The translations under genes and the position numbers were made by a program. From Brevibacillus choshinensis (lineage in GTDB: Bacteria > Bacillota > Bacilli > Brevibacillales > Brevibacillaceae), in NCBI RefSeq assembly GCF_001420695.1, contig NZ_LJJB01000010.1, forward strand, positions 1,907,356-1,971,355: DNA of 64,000 nt, read 5' to 3'. Of this stretch, positions 53,693-61,976 are shown in pieces. Each line of letters begins with the position of its first letter. Position 1 is the stretch's first letter. Below the pieces are notes generated by a model that saw only the letters and a program-made list of their open reading frames with translations, ran no database searches and was not told the DNA's origin.

Positions 53693-54184
53693 TTAGGACG
53701 GCATCGGTGTAGGAGTTGGCTTTCCGTACCCTTCTTTGTAGGCACTATCGATGTAATCGCGAATTTCCTTGGTTGTCTTGCCGGCGTCCTTTAGCTTGGA
53801 GGAAATAACGGCAATCTCCATGCATACCCCGCAACGTGTACCGTGATCATCCCAAACGATGGACCCATCGGGTAGCTCTTCTTTAATAAAGCAGTTACCG
53901 TTGTGCAGGTGTCCCGCACTTTCACCACAGCCGCAATAGCAAGGAATCGATTTTAGTAGTTCGCGGTTGGCAGCTGCAGCTTTGTAGGACGCTACGATAA
54001 CTGGATCCTGATTGTCGAGAAATTTCGGCAATTGATCTGCGGAAGCGGTCATTTCCTGCAGATCACCGTTCGCCGCGTGTTGAGAGTGATTGGCGTGCTC
54101 CTGACCGGCTTGATCGGTAGAACCGCAGCCGGTTAACAAGGCAGCCGTCATAATACTGATGGCTAACCATGATTTCCGTTTCAT
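53693..54184 (-). CDS. PCYCGC-motif lipoprotein
   Basis: A 163-residue exported lipoprotein. The signal peptide ends in the lipobox LLTGC (cysteine near residue 20). The hallmark PCYCGCGESAGH is followed by NCFIKEE and DDHGTRCGVCMEIA, so at least six cysteines and several histidines are exposed outside the membrane. The family has no established function; metal or cluster binding is plausible. ATG at 54184 with GGGAGGAGG upstream. It is divergent from znuA across 277 bp, and a CcpA-like site covers its promoter. Confidence 0.88.
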   Translation of the reverse strand: MKRKSWLAISIMTAALLTGCGSTDQAGQEHANHSQHAANGDLQEMTASADQLPKFLDNQDPVIVASYKAAAANRELLKSIPCYCGCGESAGHLHNGNCFIKEELPDGSIVWDDHGTRCGVCMEIAVISSKLKDAGKTTKEIRDYIDSAYKEGYGKPTPTPMPS

Positions 54185-54206
54185 CTGGACAAACCTCCTC
54201 CCGCTT

Positions 54207-54239
54207 ATTTTACCGTATAGGAATTTGTAAGCGCAAACG
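54207..54239 (-). promoter_or_regulatory. Promoter of the PCYCGC gene with a cre-like site
   Basis: On minus, TTGCGC (54236-54231) and TAAAAT (54212-54207) form a promoter with an 18-bp spacer. TGTAAGCGCAAACG (54226-54239, plus) matches the CcpA cre consensus TGTAANCGNTNNCA at all but two positions and covers the -35. Confidence 0.45.
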
Positions 54240-54377
54240 CTTGTGAATTCTGGAGCACTCGCCCGTAAGTAAGACGAGGATAGAGGCTCTTCTTACCACA
54301 GGAATGAGGAAAAATGGTGAAGCTATGAAGAGTGCTACCTAATTATGCCGATTAAATCGTAATAAATCCTATTTACT

Positions 54378-54400
54378 TTCTAGTCATCTGTCCGTATAAT
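54378..54400 (+). promoter_or_regulatory. Promoter of znuA
   Basis: TATAAT at 54395-54400 with a TTTACT -35 about 17 bp upstream. The transcript start would lie near 54407, just before the Zur box. Confidence 0.65.
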
Positions 54401-54418
54401 GAAAAACGGGAAGAAAGT

Positions 54419-54439
54419 AAATCGGAATCATTATGAATT
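54419..54439 (+). promoter_or_regulatory. Zur box before znuA
   Basis: Positions 54419-54439 match the Bacillus Zur consensus (AAATCGTAAT-N-ATTACGATTT) at about 18 of 21 positions. The site lies just downstream of the predicted transcript start, where bound Zur would block transcription. A half-site AAATCGTAAT occurs at about 54354-54363. Confidence 0.8.
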
Positions 54440-54461
54440 GCATGAGGAGATGACTCGGGGA

Positions 54462-55442
54462 ATGAAGAAGAGCCTTTTGGCCGTGATTAGTATAGTGACA
54501 GCGATAAGCATCGTAGGGTGCGGAGCAAAGGAGACGGCGAGCACACCAACATCTGTTGATGGTGCGGTAGCAAAGCCTAAAGTGTATACGACGATCTATC
54601 CGCTGGAGTACGCCGCGAAACGGATTGGTGGAGACTACGTGGAGGTCACCAACCTGATCCCGGCAGGCGTAGAGCCGCATGACTACGAGCCGACTGCAAA
54701 AGATATGGTGGCTCTATCCGGTGCGGACGTCTTTGCTTATAATGGCAGTGGTCTGGAGCTGTGGGTAGACAAGACGGTAGAAAGCCTCGACAAAAACAAG
54801 ACGACGATTGTGAATGCTACAGAGGGAATGGATTTGCTCCACGCAGTAGAAGAGGAGCATGGACACGAGTCTGAAGCGGCAGCAACAGGGAAGGCAGAAG
54901 AGCATGAACATAACCATGGAGAAAACGACCCGCATGTTTGGTTAGATCCTAGCAAGTTAAAGGAACAAGCTGCAAAGGTGAAAGATGCCTTGGTGAAAAA
55001 AGACCAAGCGCATGCAGCTGATTTTGAAAAGAACTTCCAACAACTCTCTGCTGATTTGGATCAGTTGGACAAAGAATTTAAAGAGATGGTCGTCCAAACC
55101 TCTAAAAAGGAATTCATGGTTTCGCATAGCGCATTTAGCTACCTGGCTAATCGCTACGGTTTGGAACAGATCGCCATTTCAGGAGTAAATCCAGCTGACG
55201 AACCATCGCCGTCCGAATTGAAAGAATTGGTCGAGCATGTGAAAGAACATCAGATATCGTACGTTTTGTTTGAGACACTGGTATCTCCGAAAGTGGCGGA
55301 GGTAATCGCTAGAGAGGCTGGCGTACAAACAGCTACGCTCAATCCGCTGGAGGGTCTGACACAAGAAGATGTCAAAGCAGGTCGGGATTATCTGTCGATC
55401 ATGCGTGAGAACATCGAGACTCTGCGTACAGCGTTAAAATAA
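54462..55442 (+). CDS. znuA: Zinc ABC transporter, solute-binding lipoprotein ZnuA/AdcA type
   Basis: A 326-residue cluster A-I metal-binding lipoprotein. The lipobox is SIVGC (cysteine about residue 19). Metal histidines are in PAGVEPHDYEPT, DPHVWLDP and MVSHSAFSYLA, plus an acidic ligand near the C-terminus. A flexible His-rich loop (EEHGHESEAAATGKAEEHEH region), typical of zinc rather than manganese binders, precedes DPHVW. I use the ATG at 54462; 54450 is an alternative. Zur control is predicted from the box upstream. Confidence 0.93.
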   Translation: MKKSLLAVISIVTAISIVGCGAKETASTPTSVDGAVAKPKVYTTIYPLEYAAKRIGGDYVEVTNLIPAGVEPHDYEPTAKDMVALSGADVFAYNGSGLELWVDKTVESLDKNKTTIVNATEGMDLLHAVEEEHGHESEAAATGKAEEHEHNHGENDPHVWLDPSKLKEQAAKVKDALVKKDQAHAADFEKNFQQLSADLDQLDKEFKEMVVQTSKKEFMVSHSAFSYLANRYGLEQIAISGVNPADEPSPSELKELVEHVKEHQISYVLFETLVSPKVAEVIAREAGVQTATLNPLEGLTQEDVKAGRDYLSIMRENIETLRTALK

Positions 55443-55456
55443 ATGGGAATAATGAA

Positions 55457-55486
55457 GATGTCGCTCTAGGATGGGCGGCATCTTTT
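55457..55486 (+). terminator. Hairpin after znuA
   Basis: GATGTCGC (55457-55464) and GCGGCATC (55475-55482) with a wobble, followed by TTTT. Confidence 0.7.
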
Positions 55487-55516
55487 CATACTTTCGCTGT
55501 TTTTGTCCCTGGGCTC

Positions 55517-55545
55517 TTGTGGTACACACAAAATCGTAGTACGAT
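55517..55545 (+). promoter_or_regulatory. Promoter of znuC with overlapping palindrome
   Basis: TTGTGG (55517-55522), 17-bp spacer, TACGAT (55540-55545). A perfect 13-bp palindrome ATCGTA-G-TACGAT (55533-55545) covers the -10. It uses the same ATCGTA/TACGAT half-sites as a Zur box but with a spacing 4 bp shorter. Confidence 0.5.
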
Positions 55546-55592
55546 GAAGGGTATCAAATCAGAACAAATCCGATTTAAGGAATGATCGATTC

Positions 55593-56363
55593 ATGGAACG
55601 GACATCTCAAGGAGAACCTGTGGTAAAGCTCACGGATGTATCCTTTCAATACGAAGAAAAAGTGGTTCTCGATCATGTGGCTTTCTCCCTCGAGCGCGGT
55701 GATTTTGTCGGTATCGTCGGCCCGAACGGCTCGGGTAAATCTACGTTGATGAAGCTCATTCTCGGGTTGCTGTCTCCCACGAAGGGGACGGTGGAGCTGT
55801 TTGGGCAGCCGTTGCCCAAGTTCCGCGAGTGGAGCCGTATTGGTTATGTAGCACAGCAGGTCGCTCATGGCGCAGGCGGTTTTCCGGCAACGGTGAGGGA
55901 AGTGGTCGCTTCTGGTCTGGTCGGTAAGGTTGGCCTCTTTCGCAGGTTGACTTCTCGTCATCACGAGAAGGTGCGGGATGCGGTCGAACGCGTCGGTCTG
56001 ACGGCAAAGCTGGATCAACGGATTGGCAGCTTATCGGGTGGGCAATTGCAGCGCGTGTTTATCGCACGAGCGCTTGTGGCGGATCCGGAGCTACTGATTT
56101 TGGATGAACCGACTGTCGGTGTGGATCAAGAATCCATCGAGCAGTTCTACAGCTTGTTGCGCTCCTTGAAAGAGGAGAACGGCATGACGATGATGATTGT
56201 CAGCCACGATGTAGGGGTCATGACGCAGTGGGTAAACAAAGTAGCTTGTGTCCAAAAGAAAATTCATTTCCACGGAACAGCTCACGAATTCGCTCACAAT
56301 CATGAGCAAATCCTGCAGCAAATGTACGGTGATTCAGTAAAGCTGCTGTCTCATCATCACTAG
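55593..56363 (+). CDS. znuC: Zinc ABC transporter ATP-binding protein ZnuC
   Basis: A 256-residue ABC ATPase. Walker A is GPNGSGKST, the signature LSGGQLQR, Walker B LLILDEPTVGVD, and the switch histidine MIVSHD. The C-terminal end is His-rich (SHHH). It is separated from znuA by a hairpin and a probable second promoter and is followed 28 bases later by znuB. Zinc specificity is inferred from znuA and zur. Confidence 0.93.
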   Translation: MERTSQGEPVVKLTDVSFQYEEKVVLDHVAFSLERGDFVGIVGPNGSGKSTLMKLILGLLSPTKGTVELFGQPLPKFREWSRIGYVAQQVAHGAGGFPATVREVVASGLVGKVGLFRRLTSRHHEKVRDAVERVGLTAKLDQRIGSLSGGQLQRVFIARALVADPELLILDEPTVGVDQESIEQFYSLLRSLKEENGMTMMIVSHDVGVMTQWVNKVACVQKKIHFHGTAHEFAHNHEQILQQMYGDSVKLLSHHH

Positions 56364-56391
56364 GTGCGTAAAACATGGAAAAAGAAGGAGT

Positions 56392-57237
56392 ATGAACATG
56401 CTGGCTGATTGGTGGCAGTATGATTTTTTGAGGTATACCCTGTTTTCAGGGATTTTGATCGGACTGATCTGCCCTATATTAGGAACTTTTCTGATCGTTC
56501 GGCGTTTGTCGATGATGGCGGATGGTTTGTCCCACGTAACGCTCTCTGGTGTCGCAGCCGGGATGCTGATATCCAAAAAGGTGGCCTTTTTCTCGGCTGT
56601 GAATCCGCTGTTTTTTGGGATGCTGTTTGCCGTGATCGGGTCGCTGTTCATTGAACGCTTACGAAAGGTGTATAAAGCGTACCAGGACCTGGCCATCCCG
56701 ATTATTTTGTCCACTGGGTTGGGCTTATTTACGGTATTGATCAGCGTTGCGGATGGCTTCAATACGGACTTGTACTCCTATTTATTCGGGAAGATTGTAA
56801 CGGTGTCCATTGAGGACTTATATGCGCTAGTCGCCGTTGCTGTCGTCGTGCTGGGAACGGTCATTTTGATTTACAAGGAACTGTTCGCCGTTTCTTTCGA
56901 TGAAGAATTTGCCCGTGTATCCGGTGTCGCGCGTCGGTCGATCAACTTGTGGTTTATGGTCTTGGTTGCCTTGACGATCGCAGCTTCCATGCGGATTGTC
57001 GGCGTGCTCTTGATTTCCGCATTAATTACGCTTCCGGTAGCAGCCAGCCTACAGATTGCTGGTAGCTTTCGCCAAACGATTTTCTTTTCCATCGTGTTTG
57101 CGGAAATATCTGTTTTGAGCGGATTGTATTTTGCCTATCTGCTAGATTGGGCATCTGGTGGTACAATTGTGTTAATGGCTGTATTGATTTTGCTCGTTGT
57201 ACTAGGTGCAAAAAAACTGCGTAGTCTCATGCGATAG
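56392..57237 (+). CDS. znuB: Zinc ABC transporter permease ZnuB
   Basis: A 281-residue ABC-3 family permease with about eight membrane segments. Typical family stretches are RYTLFSGILIGLICPILGTF, LSMMADGLSHVTLSGVA and GVLLISALITLPVAASLQIA. GAAGGAGT precedes the ATG at 56392. zur follows 38 bases downstream, so transporter and regulator are probably co-transcribed. Confidence 0.93.
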   Translation: MNMLADWWQYDFLRYTLFSGILIGLICPILGTFLIVRRLSMMADGLSHVTLSGVAAGMLISKKVAFFSAVNPLFFGMLFAVIGSLFIERLRKVYKAYQDLAIPIILSTGLGLFTVLISVADGFNTDLYSYLFGKIVTVSIEDLYALVAVAVVVLGTVILIYKELFAVSFDEEFARVSGVARRSINLWFMVLVALTIAASMRIVGVLLISALITLPVAASLQIAGSFRQTIFFSIVFAEISVLSGLYFAYLLDWASGGTIVLMAVLILLVVLGAKKLRSLMR

Positions 57238-57275
57238 GTCACCTACGTGAAGACAAAAGGAAGGAGTGTTTGTCG

Positions 57276-57701
57276 ATGAAAGTAGAAGAAGCGCTGCAGA
57301 TATTAAAGGATCATGGATTCAAATATACAGGCAAGCGGGAGGAGATGATTCGCATCTGCGCGGCAGAGAAGCGATACCTTTCTGCCAAAGATATTATGGA
57401 GCGAATCAAGGAGCTTTATCCTACCCTCAGCTTTGATACAGTTTATCGCAATATCTCCACCTTTGTAGAACTGGGGATCTTGGAGGAAACGGAGCTGGAT
57501 GGCGAGGGAAAATTCCGTTTGGCTTGTTCGACTGACGGTCATCATCATCACCATGTCATTTGTACCGAGTGTGGCAAGACATCCTCTTTGCCAGGCTGTC
57601 CCATGAATATCATGTCGGCTGTCCCCGACGATTTTCAGGTCACGGGTCACAAATTCGAGGTCTATGGCACGTGTAAGGAATGCGTGCAACATTCCAATTG
57701 A
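57276..57701 (+). CDS. zur: Zinc uptake regulator Zur (Fur family)
   Basis: A 141-residue Fur-family repressor. The winged helix contains LSFDTVYRNISTFVELGILEE. The regulatory domain has DGHHHHHVICTECGKTSSLPGCP and a terminal CKEC, giving the CxxC-CxxC structural zinc site and a histidine-rich sensing region. The gene neighbourhood and the Zur box identify it as Zur rather than PerR or Fur. The ATG at 57276 follows AAAGGAAGGAG; a TTG two codons upstream is possible. Confidence 0.9.
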   Translation: MKVEEALQILKDHGFKYTGKREEMIRICAAEKRYLSAKDIMERIKELYPTLSFDTVYRNISTFVELGILEETELDGEGKFRLACSTDGHHHHHVICTECGKTSSLPGCPMNIMSAVPDDFQVTGHKFEVYGTCKECVQHSN

Positions 57702-57720
57702 ATGGATAAATGAAGCGATG

Positions 57721-57752
57721 GAGTGTCTACCGAGATGGTGGATGCTCTTTTT
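57721..57752 (+). terminator. Terminator after zur
   Basis: GAGTGTCTACC (57721-57731) and GGTGGATGCTC (57737-57747) pair with three wobbles, followed by five T. The repeat copy 2 starts at the next base. Confidence 0.7.
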
Positions 57753-57831
57753 CTGTGAAAAACGTCTCGACGTTTTTCATTAAATTGGATGTGACCGCTT
57801 GCGGTCAAGCAAAACGGTCATGACCGTTTTG
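57753..57831. repeat. 79-bp triple-palindrome repeat, copy 2
   Basis: Second copy of the element at 5201-5279. The first palindrome GAAAAACGTC/GACGTTTTTC is perfect here, and the 14-bp and 20-bp palindromes are identical to copy 1. As in copy 1 it directly follows a terminator T tract. It lies 125 bp upstream of nadB. Confidence 0.85.
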
Positions 57832-57955
57832 TATGAACGAAAAACCTGCAGGATTTGCTATAATGGTTTGGAAATCATCGGTTTTTTCACAGGCATAGGA
57901 CGACAGAAGGTTTTTAAAATAAAAAGCTGTGACTATTAGGAGAGAAGGGACGAGG

Positions 57956-59578
57956 ATGATTCCCCGTTATATCGTCGACTTTGATTTGCACGCTTTGCCT
58001 CGAAAGAAAACGAAGGTCGCTATCATCGGAGCCGGGATCGCCGGCTTGTATACAGCGTTGCAAACGAGTGAATATGCTGATGTGGTACTGATCAGTAAAA
58101 AGGGATTGGACGACAGCAACACACGCTGGGCCCAGGGAGGGATTGCGGCGGTGACCGCCAAGTCTGATTCACCTGCCTTGCATCGTCAGGATACTTTGAT
58201 AGCTGGGGCGGGACTTTGCTCGTACGATGCGGTGGAAGTCCTGGTGAATGAAGGCCCGGAACGCCTGAAAGAATTGATTGCATACGGTACGGAGTTTGAC
58301 AGGGATGCGCAGGGGCAGTATGAGCTCACCCAGGAGGGCGCTCATAGCAAACGACGCATTTTGCACGCCAATGGAGATGCGACAGGAGCGGAAATCGTCC
58401 GAGCCTTATCCGCGCGAGTCATGGAACAACCGAACATTATGGTACTGGAAAATCATTTTGCGATCGACGTCGTTACGCAGGATGAGGAATGTGTGGGAGT
58501 GATCGTGAGAAAGCCGGATGGAGAGCTCTTTTTCCTGGAGGCAGAAGCGACCGTCTTGGCTACGGGTGGTGCAGGGCAATTGTATCGCTATACGACCAAC
58601 CCGGAGATTGCTACTGCAGATGGAATTGGGATCGCTTATAGAGCGGGTGCCCGCATAAAAGACGTCGAGTTTATCCAGTTTCACCCAACTGCTCTATATT
58701 ACCCAGGGGCTCCTCGCTTTTTGATCTCCGAAGCCGTTCGCGGTGAAGGAGCGATTTTGCGCAATAGCAACGGCGAGCGATTTATGGACAAGTATCATGC
58801 CCAAAAAGAGCTAGCTCCTCGTGATGTAGTGGCTCGAGCGATTGTCTCCGAGATGGAAAAGGCGAATACAACCAATGTGTTTCTCGATATCACACATGAA
58901 TCGGCGGATCTGATTAGACATCGGTTCCCGACGATTTATCAATTTTGCTTGCAGTACGGCCTGGATATGGTGACGGACTGGATTCCAGTAGCACCGGCTT
59001 GCCATTATATTATGGGGGGCGTGCAGACCGATTTGCATGGAGAGACCTCTACCAAGAGGTTGTTTGCTTGCGGCGAAGCGTCTAGCACGGGCGTTCATGG
59101 GGCCAACCGTCTGGCCAGCAACTCGCTGTCCGAAGCGGTGGTATTTGGTCATCGTATTTCCAAGCGGATCAAGGAACTCCCGGAGTTGCCACAGATTCAG
59201 CCGTTGACAGCAGTTTCCGAGCATTGCCAAGACCGTGATGCGAGCACTCGTGAACAGCGGGTGAAGCTCCAAAAGCTCATGCTTCGCTATGTAAGTGTAA
59301 AACGGGATGAAAAAGGACTGCAAAAGGCGTTGGAAGAGCTGGAGCGCATGGAGCAGGACTATCAGGGGATTCCGGTGGAACGGGAAGATTTTGAATACCT
59401 GAACTTATTGAATGCGGCAGTGTTGACGACCAGGGCTGCCCTCATGCGGGAAGAAAGCCGGGGAGGGCATTACCGCAACGACTTCCCTGATAAAGATGAC
59501 TTGATTTGGCGCAAGCATTTGGTACAGTCCATTCGTGCGGGTGTACAGGAGGAGAGTGGCAAGAACGATGTGGAATAG
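57956..59578 (+). CDS. nadB: L-aspartate oxidase NadB
   Basis: A 540-residue FAD enzyme that oxidises L-aspartate to iminoaspartate, the NadA substrate. The dinucleotide motif KVAIIGAGIAGLYTAL is near the start. RWAQGGIAAV, the FIQFHPTALYYPGAPRFLISEAVRGEGA stretch (in parts) and the GVHGANRLASNSLSEAVVFG segment are diagnostic. The ATG at 57956 follows AGAAGGGACGAGG. It overlaps nadC by 11 bases. Confidence 0.95.
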   Translation: MIPRYIVDFDLHALPRKKTKVAIIGAGIAGLYTALQTSEYADVVLISKKGLDDSNTRWAQGGIAAVTAKSDSPALHRQDTLIAGAGLCSYDAVEVLVNEGPERLKELIAYGTEFDRDAQGQYELTQEGAHSKRRILHANGDATGAEIVRALSARVMEQPNIMVLENHFAIDVVTQDEECVGVIVRKPDGELFFLEAEATVLATGGAGQLYRYTTNPEIATADGIGIAYRAGARIKDVEFIQFHPTALYYPGAPRFLISEAVRGEGAILRNSNGERFMDKYHAQKELAPRDVVARAIVSEMEKANTTNVFLDITHESADLIRHRFPTIYQFCLQYGLDMVTDWIPVAPACHYIMGGVQTDLHGETSTKRLFACGEASSTGVHGANRLASNSLSEAVVFGHRISKRIKELPELPQIQPLTAVSEHCQDRDASTREQRVKLQKLMLRYVSVKRDEKGLQKALEELERMEQDYQGIPVEREDFEYLNLLNAAVLTTRAALMREESRGGHYRNDFPDKDDLIWRKHLVQSIRAGVQEESGKNDVE

Positions 59579-60413
59579 ACGAGAGCTACAACGGAAAATA
59601 GAAGAATGGCTGCATGAGGATTTGGGTTATGGCGACATTACCACCATGAGTACGATCCCTGAAAGTGAGCAAGGGGTAGGGATTCTGTACGCTAAGGAAG
59701 CGGGAATCGTGGCTGGATTGCAAATCGCCCAGCAAGTGTTTGAGACGGTAGATCCCGATTTGAATTTCACGGCAAAAGTGGAAGAAGGCGCGCGAGTGGA
59801 GTATGGACAGCAGATCGCAGAAGTGAGCGGGTCTGTACGATCGATCTTGAGTGGGGAGCGTTTAGCTCTCAACCTGATGCAACGTCTTTCTGCGATCGCC
59901 ACAAAAACGAGCGAGTATGTCCAGGCGGTAGCTGGCACAAAGGTACGAGTAGTCGATACACGCAAAACCACACCGGGTATGCGCTTTCTGGAAAAGTATG
60001 CGGTTCGCGTCGGGGGTGGGCACAACCATCGCTTTGCGTTGTATGATGCCGTCATGATCAAGGACAACCACATCAAGGGTGCAGGTGGAATTGCTCAGGC
60101 TGTAGCAGCAGCACGGGCTGCCATTCCTCATACAATGACAGTAGAGGTAGAGGCAGAGACACTGGGACAAGTACAGGAAGCGTTGAATGCAGGTGCCGAT
60201 ATCATCATGCTGGATAACATGTCGAACGAGCAAATGGTGGAGGCTGTCCAACTGATTTCTGGACGCGCTTTGGTCGAAGCCTCTGGTGGGGTCAATCTCG
60301 AGACGATTGGTTCCATTGCGAAGACAGGTGTTGACATCATTTCTGTAGGTGCACTGACGCATTCGGTCAAGGCATTTGACATCAGTCTTGATTTGAATAC
60401 GCGGAAACGCTAA
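59568..60413 (+). CDS. nadC: Nicotinate-nucleotide pyrophosphorylase NadC
   Basis: A 281-residue quinolinate phosphoribosyltransferase giving nicotinate mononucleotide. Conserved segments are HEDLGYGDITT, RLSAIATKTSEYV, VVDTRKTTPGMRFLEKYAV, GGGHNHRFALYDAVMIKDNH and MLDNMS. The ATG at 59568 lies inside nadB and follows AGGAGGAGAG. coaX starts 13 bases after its stop. Confidence 0.96.
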   Translation: MWNRRELQRKIEEWLHEDLGYGDITTMSTIPESEQGVGILYAKEAGIVAGLQIAQQVFETVDPDLNFTAKVEEGARVEYGQQIAEVSGSVRSILSGERLALNLMQRLSAIATKTSEYVQAVAGTKVRVVDTRKTTPGMRFLEKYAVRVGGGHNHRFALYDAVMIKDNHIKGAGGIAQAVAAARAAIPHTMTVEVEAETLGQVQEALNAGADIIMLDNMSNEQMVEAVQLISGRALVEASGGVNLETIGSIAKTGVDIISVGALTHSVKAFDISLDLNTRKR

Positions 60414-60426
60414 GGAGTAAATCACA

Positions 60427-61191
60427 ATGCTATTAGTGATAGACATCGGCAATTCCAATATCGTCATGGGTTTGTACGAGGGAGACGATCTGCGGCATCA
60501 TTGGCGAGTGGCCACCGACCGGAACAAGACAGAAGATGAATACGGCATGCTGGTAACAAGTCTGTTCCATCACGGGGGCCTGGTGCTTGCTCAGGTGAGC
60601 GGCGTCATTATTTCTTCGGTTGTGCCGCCTTTGAACTTTACCATTGAGCGGATGTGTGAAAAGTATTTACATCAAAAGCCATTACTTGTCGGTCCAGGGA
60701 TCAAAACTGGATTGAACATTAAATACGAGTATCCACGGGAAGTGGGATCGGACCGGATTGTGAACGCAGTAGCGGCCATTCATCATTACGGAACGCCGTT
60801 GATTGTGGTGGACTTCGGGACGGCTACGACTTTTTGCTATGTGGACGAGCGGGGGCAGTATTGGGGCGGTGCCATTGCACCAGGGATCGGAATATCCACC
60901 GAGGCGTTGGTCAGCCGTGCAGCCAAACTGCCGCGCATCGAAATTGCCAAGCCGGCTAGTGTCGTGGGACGTAATACGATTGCAGCGATGCAGTCGGGCA
61001 TCTACTACGGATTTGTTGGACAGGTAGAAGGCATCGTGCGCCGGATCGTTGCAGAATATGGGACCGAGCCCAAAGTAGTTGCGACAGGTGGACTCGCTTC
61101 GTTGGTGGCAAAGGAAACGGAGTGCATTCATGTAGTTGATCCCTATTTGACGTTAAAAGGGCTTCGCTTGATCTACGAACGAAATCAATAG
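60427..61191 (+). CDS. coaX: Type III pantothenate kinase CoaX
   Basis: A 254-residue ASKHA kinase for the first step of CoA synthesis. The phosphate loop is [16 protein letters not shown], with [40 protein letters not shown] and ATGGLA following. AAGGAGTAAATCAC precedes the ATG. In B. subtilis coaX directly follows ftsH; here it forms the end of a nadB-nadC-coaX unit that joins NAD and CoA cofactor supply. A terminator follows. Confidence 0.96.
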   Translation: MLLVIDIGNSNIVMGLYEGDDLRHHWRVATDRNKTEDEYGMLVTSLFHHGGLVLAQVSGVIISSVVPPLNFTIERMCEKYLHQKPLLVGPGIKTGLNIKYEYPREVGSDRIVNAVAAIHHYGTPLIVVDFGTATTFCYVDERGQYWGGAIAPGIGISTEALVSRAAKLPRIEIAKPASVVGRNTIAAMQSGIYYGFVGQVEGIVRRIVAEYGTEPKVVATGGLASLVAKETECIHVVDPYLTLKGLRLIYERNQ

Positions 61192-61203
61192 CAAGTGAAC
61201 AAG

Positions 61204-61239
61204 AAAAAGCCGCGACTCCTTCGAGTTTGCGGCTTTTTT
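61204..61239 (+). terminator. Terminator after coaX
   Basis: GCCGCGACTC and GAGTTTGCGGC pair around a CTTC loop, followed by seven T. Confidence 0.85.
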
Positions 61240-61276
61240 GCTGGCGACTTTAGGGGTAATCGCCTGACGTAGTATT

Positions 61277-61753
61277 TCAGATCGTCTGGACTTTGCTTGG
61301 ATATGTTTTTGGTAAGCGCCTTCTAATTTGCTTGCAAAAAATAACTTCTGGGTCTCCTGGATCGAGGTTATCAATGATTCCGCTCTGGACATAGTGCAGC
61401 TTGTGACAGAGACGTTGCATCCGTTTGTTAGAAAGGTTAGTGGAAGTGAACAATTTTTCTCTCGTGCAAACAGCCTCCATATGGAGCATGAGGTCTTCGC
61501 CGATTCCTTGATTTTGGTACTGGGGATGAACGATCAGGTGCTGGATAAAGCTCTGTTTAAAAAAGCTTTGATTCATGACAACAAAACCAATGATGTCGGT
61601 GTCCAGGTAGGCAACGTAGCAATCGCCCGCAGCTACAGACTCGCCTAGCTCCTGAGAGCGGCTGGTATTTCCCAGCACGATGGCATCAATTCGGCAGATA
61701 GCTGTCATGTCTTGCTGGGTTGCTTGACGGATCATGGTCATGATAGGCAGCAT
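61277..61753 (-). CDS. GNAT-family N-acetyltransferase
   Basis: A 158-residue GNAT protein. Motif A is HLIVHPQYQNQGIGEDLM (Q/RxxGxG/A acetyl-CoA loop as QNQGIG) near residue 75, after an RQATQQDMTAICRID start. It looks like a protein or small-molecule acetyltransferase of unknown substrate. The start is uncertain: ATG at 61753 has AAAGGA four bases upstream, while ATGs at 61741 and 61735 are closer to the first conserved residues. Confidence 0.85.
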   Translation of the reverse strand: MLPIMTMIRQATQQDMTAICRIDAIVLGNTSRSQELGESVAAGDCYVAYLDTDIIGFVVMNQSFFKQSFIQHLIVHPQYQNQGIGEDLMLHMEAVCTREKLFTSTNLSNKRMQRLCHKLHYVQSGIIDNLDPGDPEVIFCKQIRRRLPKTYPSKVQTI

Positions 61754-61852
61754 CCTTTCCTTTGTGTGGAATGGCTCTTTTCTTGTATGTAGAAGTCACA
61801 GGGTGATAAAATAAAGGTATACAATGATGAAAACGAGACATAAAAATAAAGG

Positions 61853-61976
61853 AGCCTACGCCGTTGCAGCGGCAAGGCTCCCGAGACAAGATGCTGTGGA
61901 ACCCCACGGCGCGCATGTTAACAAACCAGCAAACTCACCGTCGGGCAGTCAACTCAGGCGGTGGGTTTTCGCTTGT
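61853..61976 (+). ncRNA. Candidate structured RNA or 3' leader with terminator
   Basis: Three successive hairpins: GGAGCCT...AGGCTCC with an inner GCCG/CGGC helix (about 61851-61881), GCTGTGG/CCACGGC (about 61893-61909), and ACTCACCG/CGGTGGGT (about 61933-61966) followed by TTTT. A TACAAT -10-like box lies at 61819-61824 but the -35 is poor. I recognise no Rfam family. It could be a small RNA or the remnant of a leader. The last hairpin overlaps the end of a possible minus-strand peptide gene. Confidence 0.35.
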
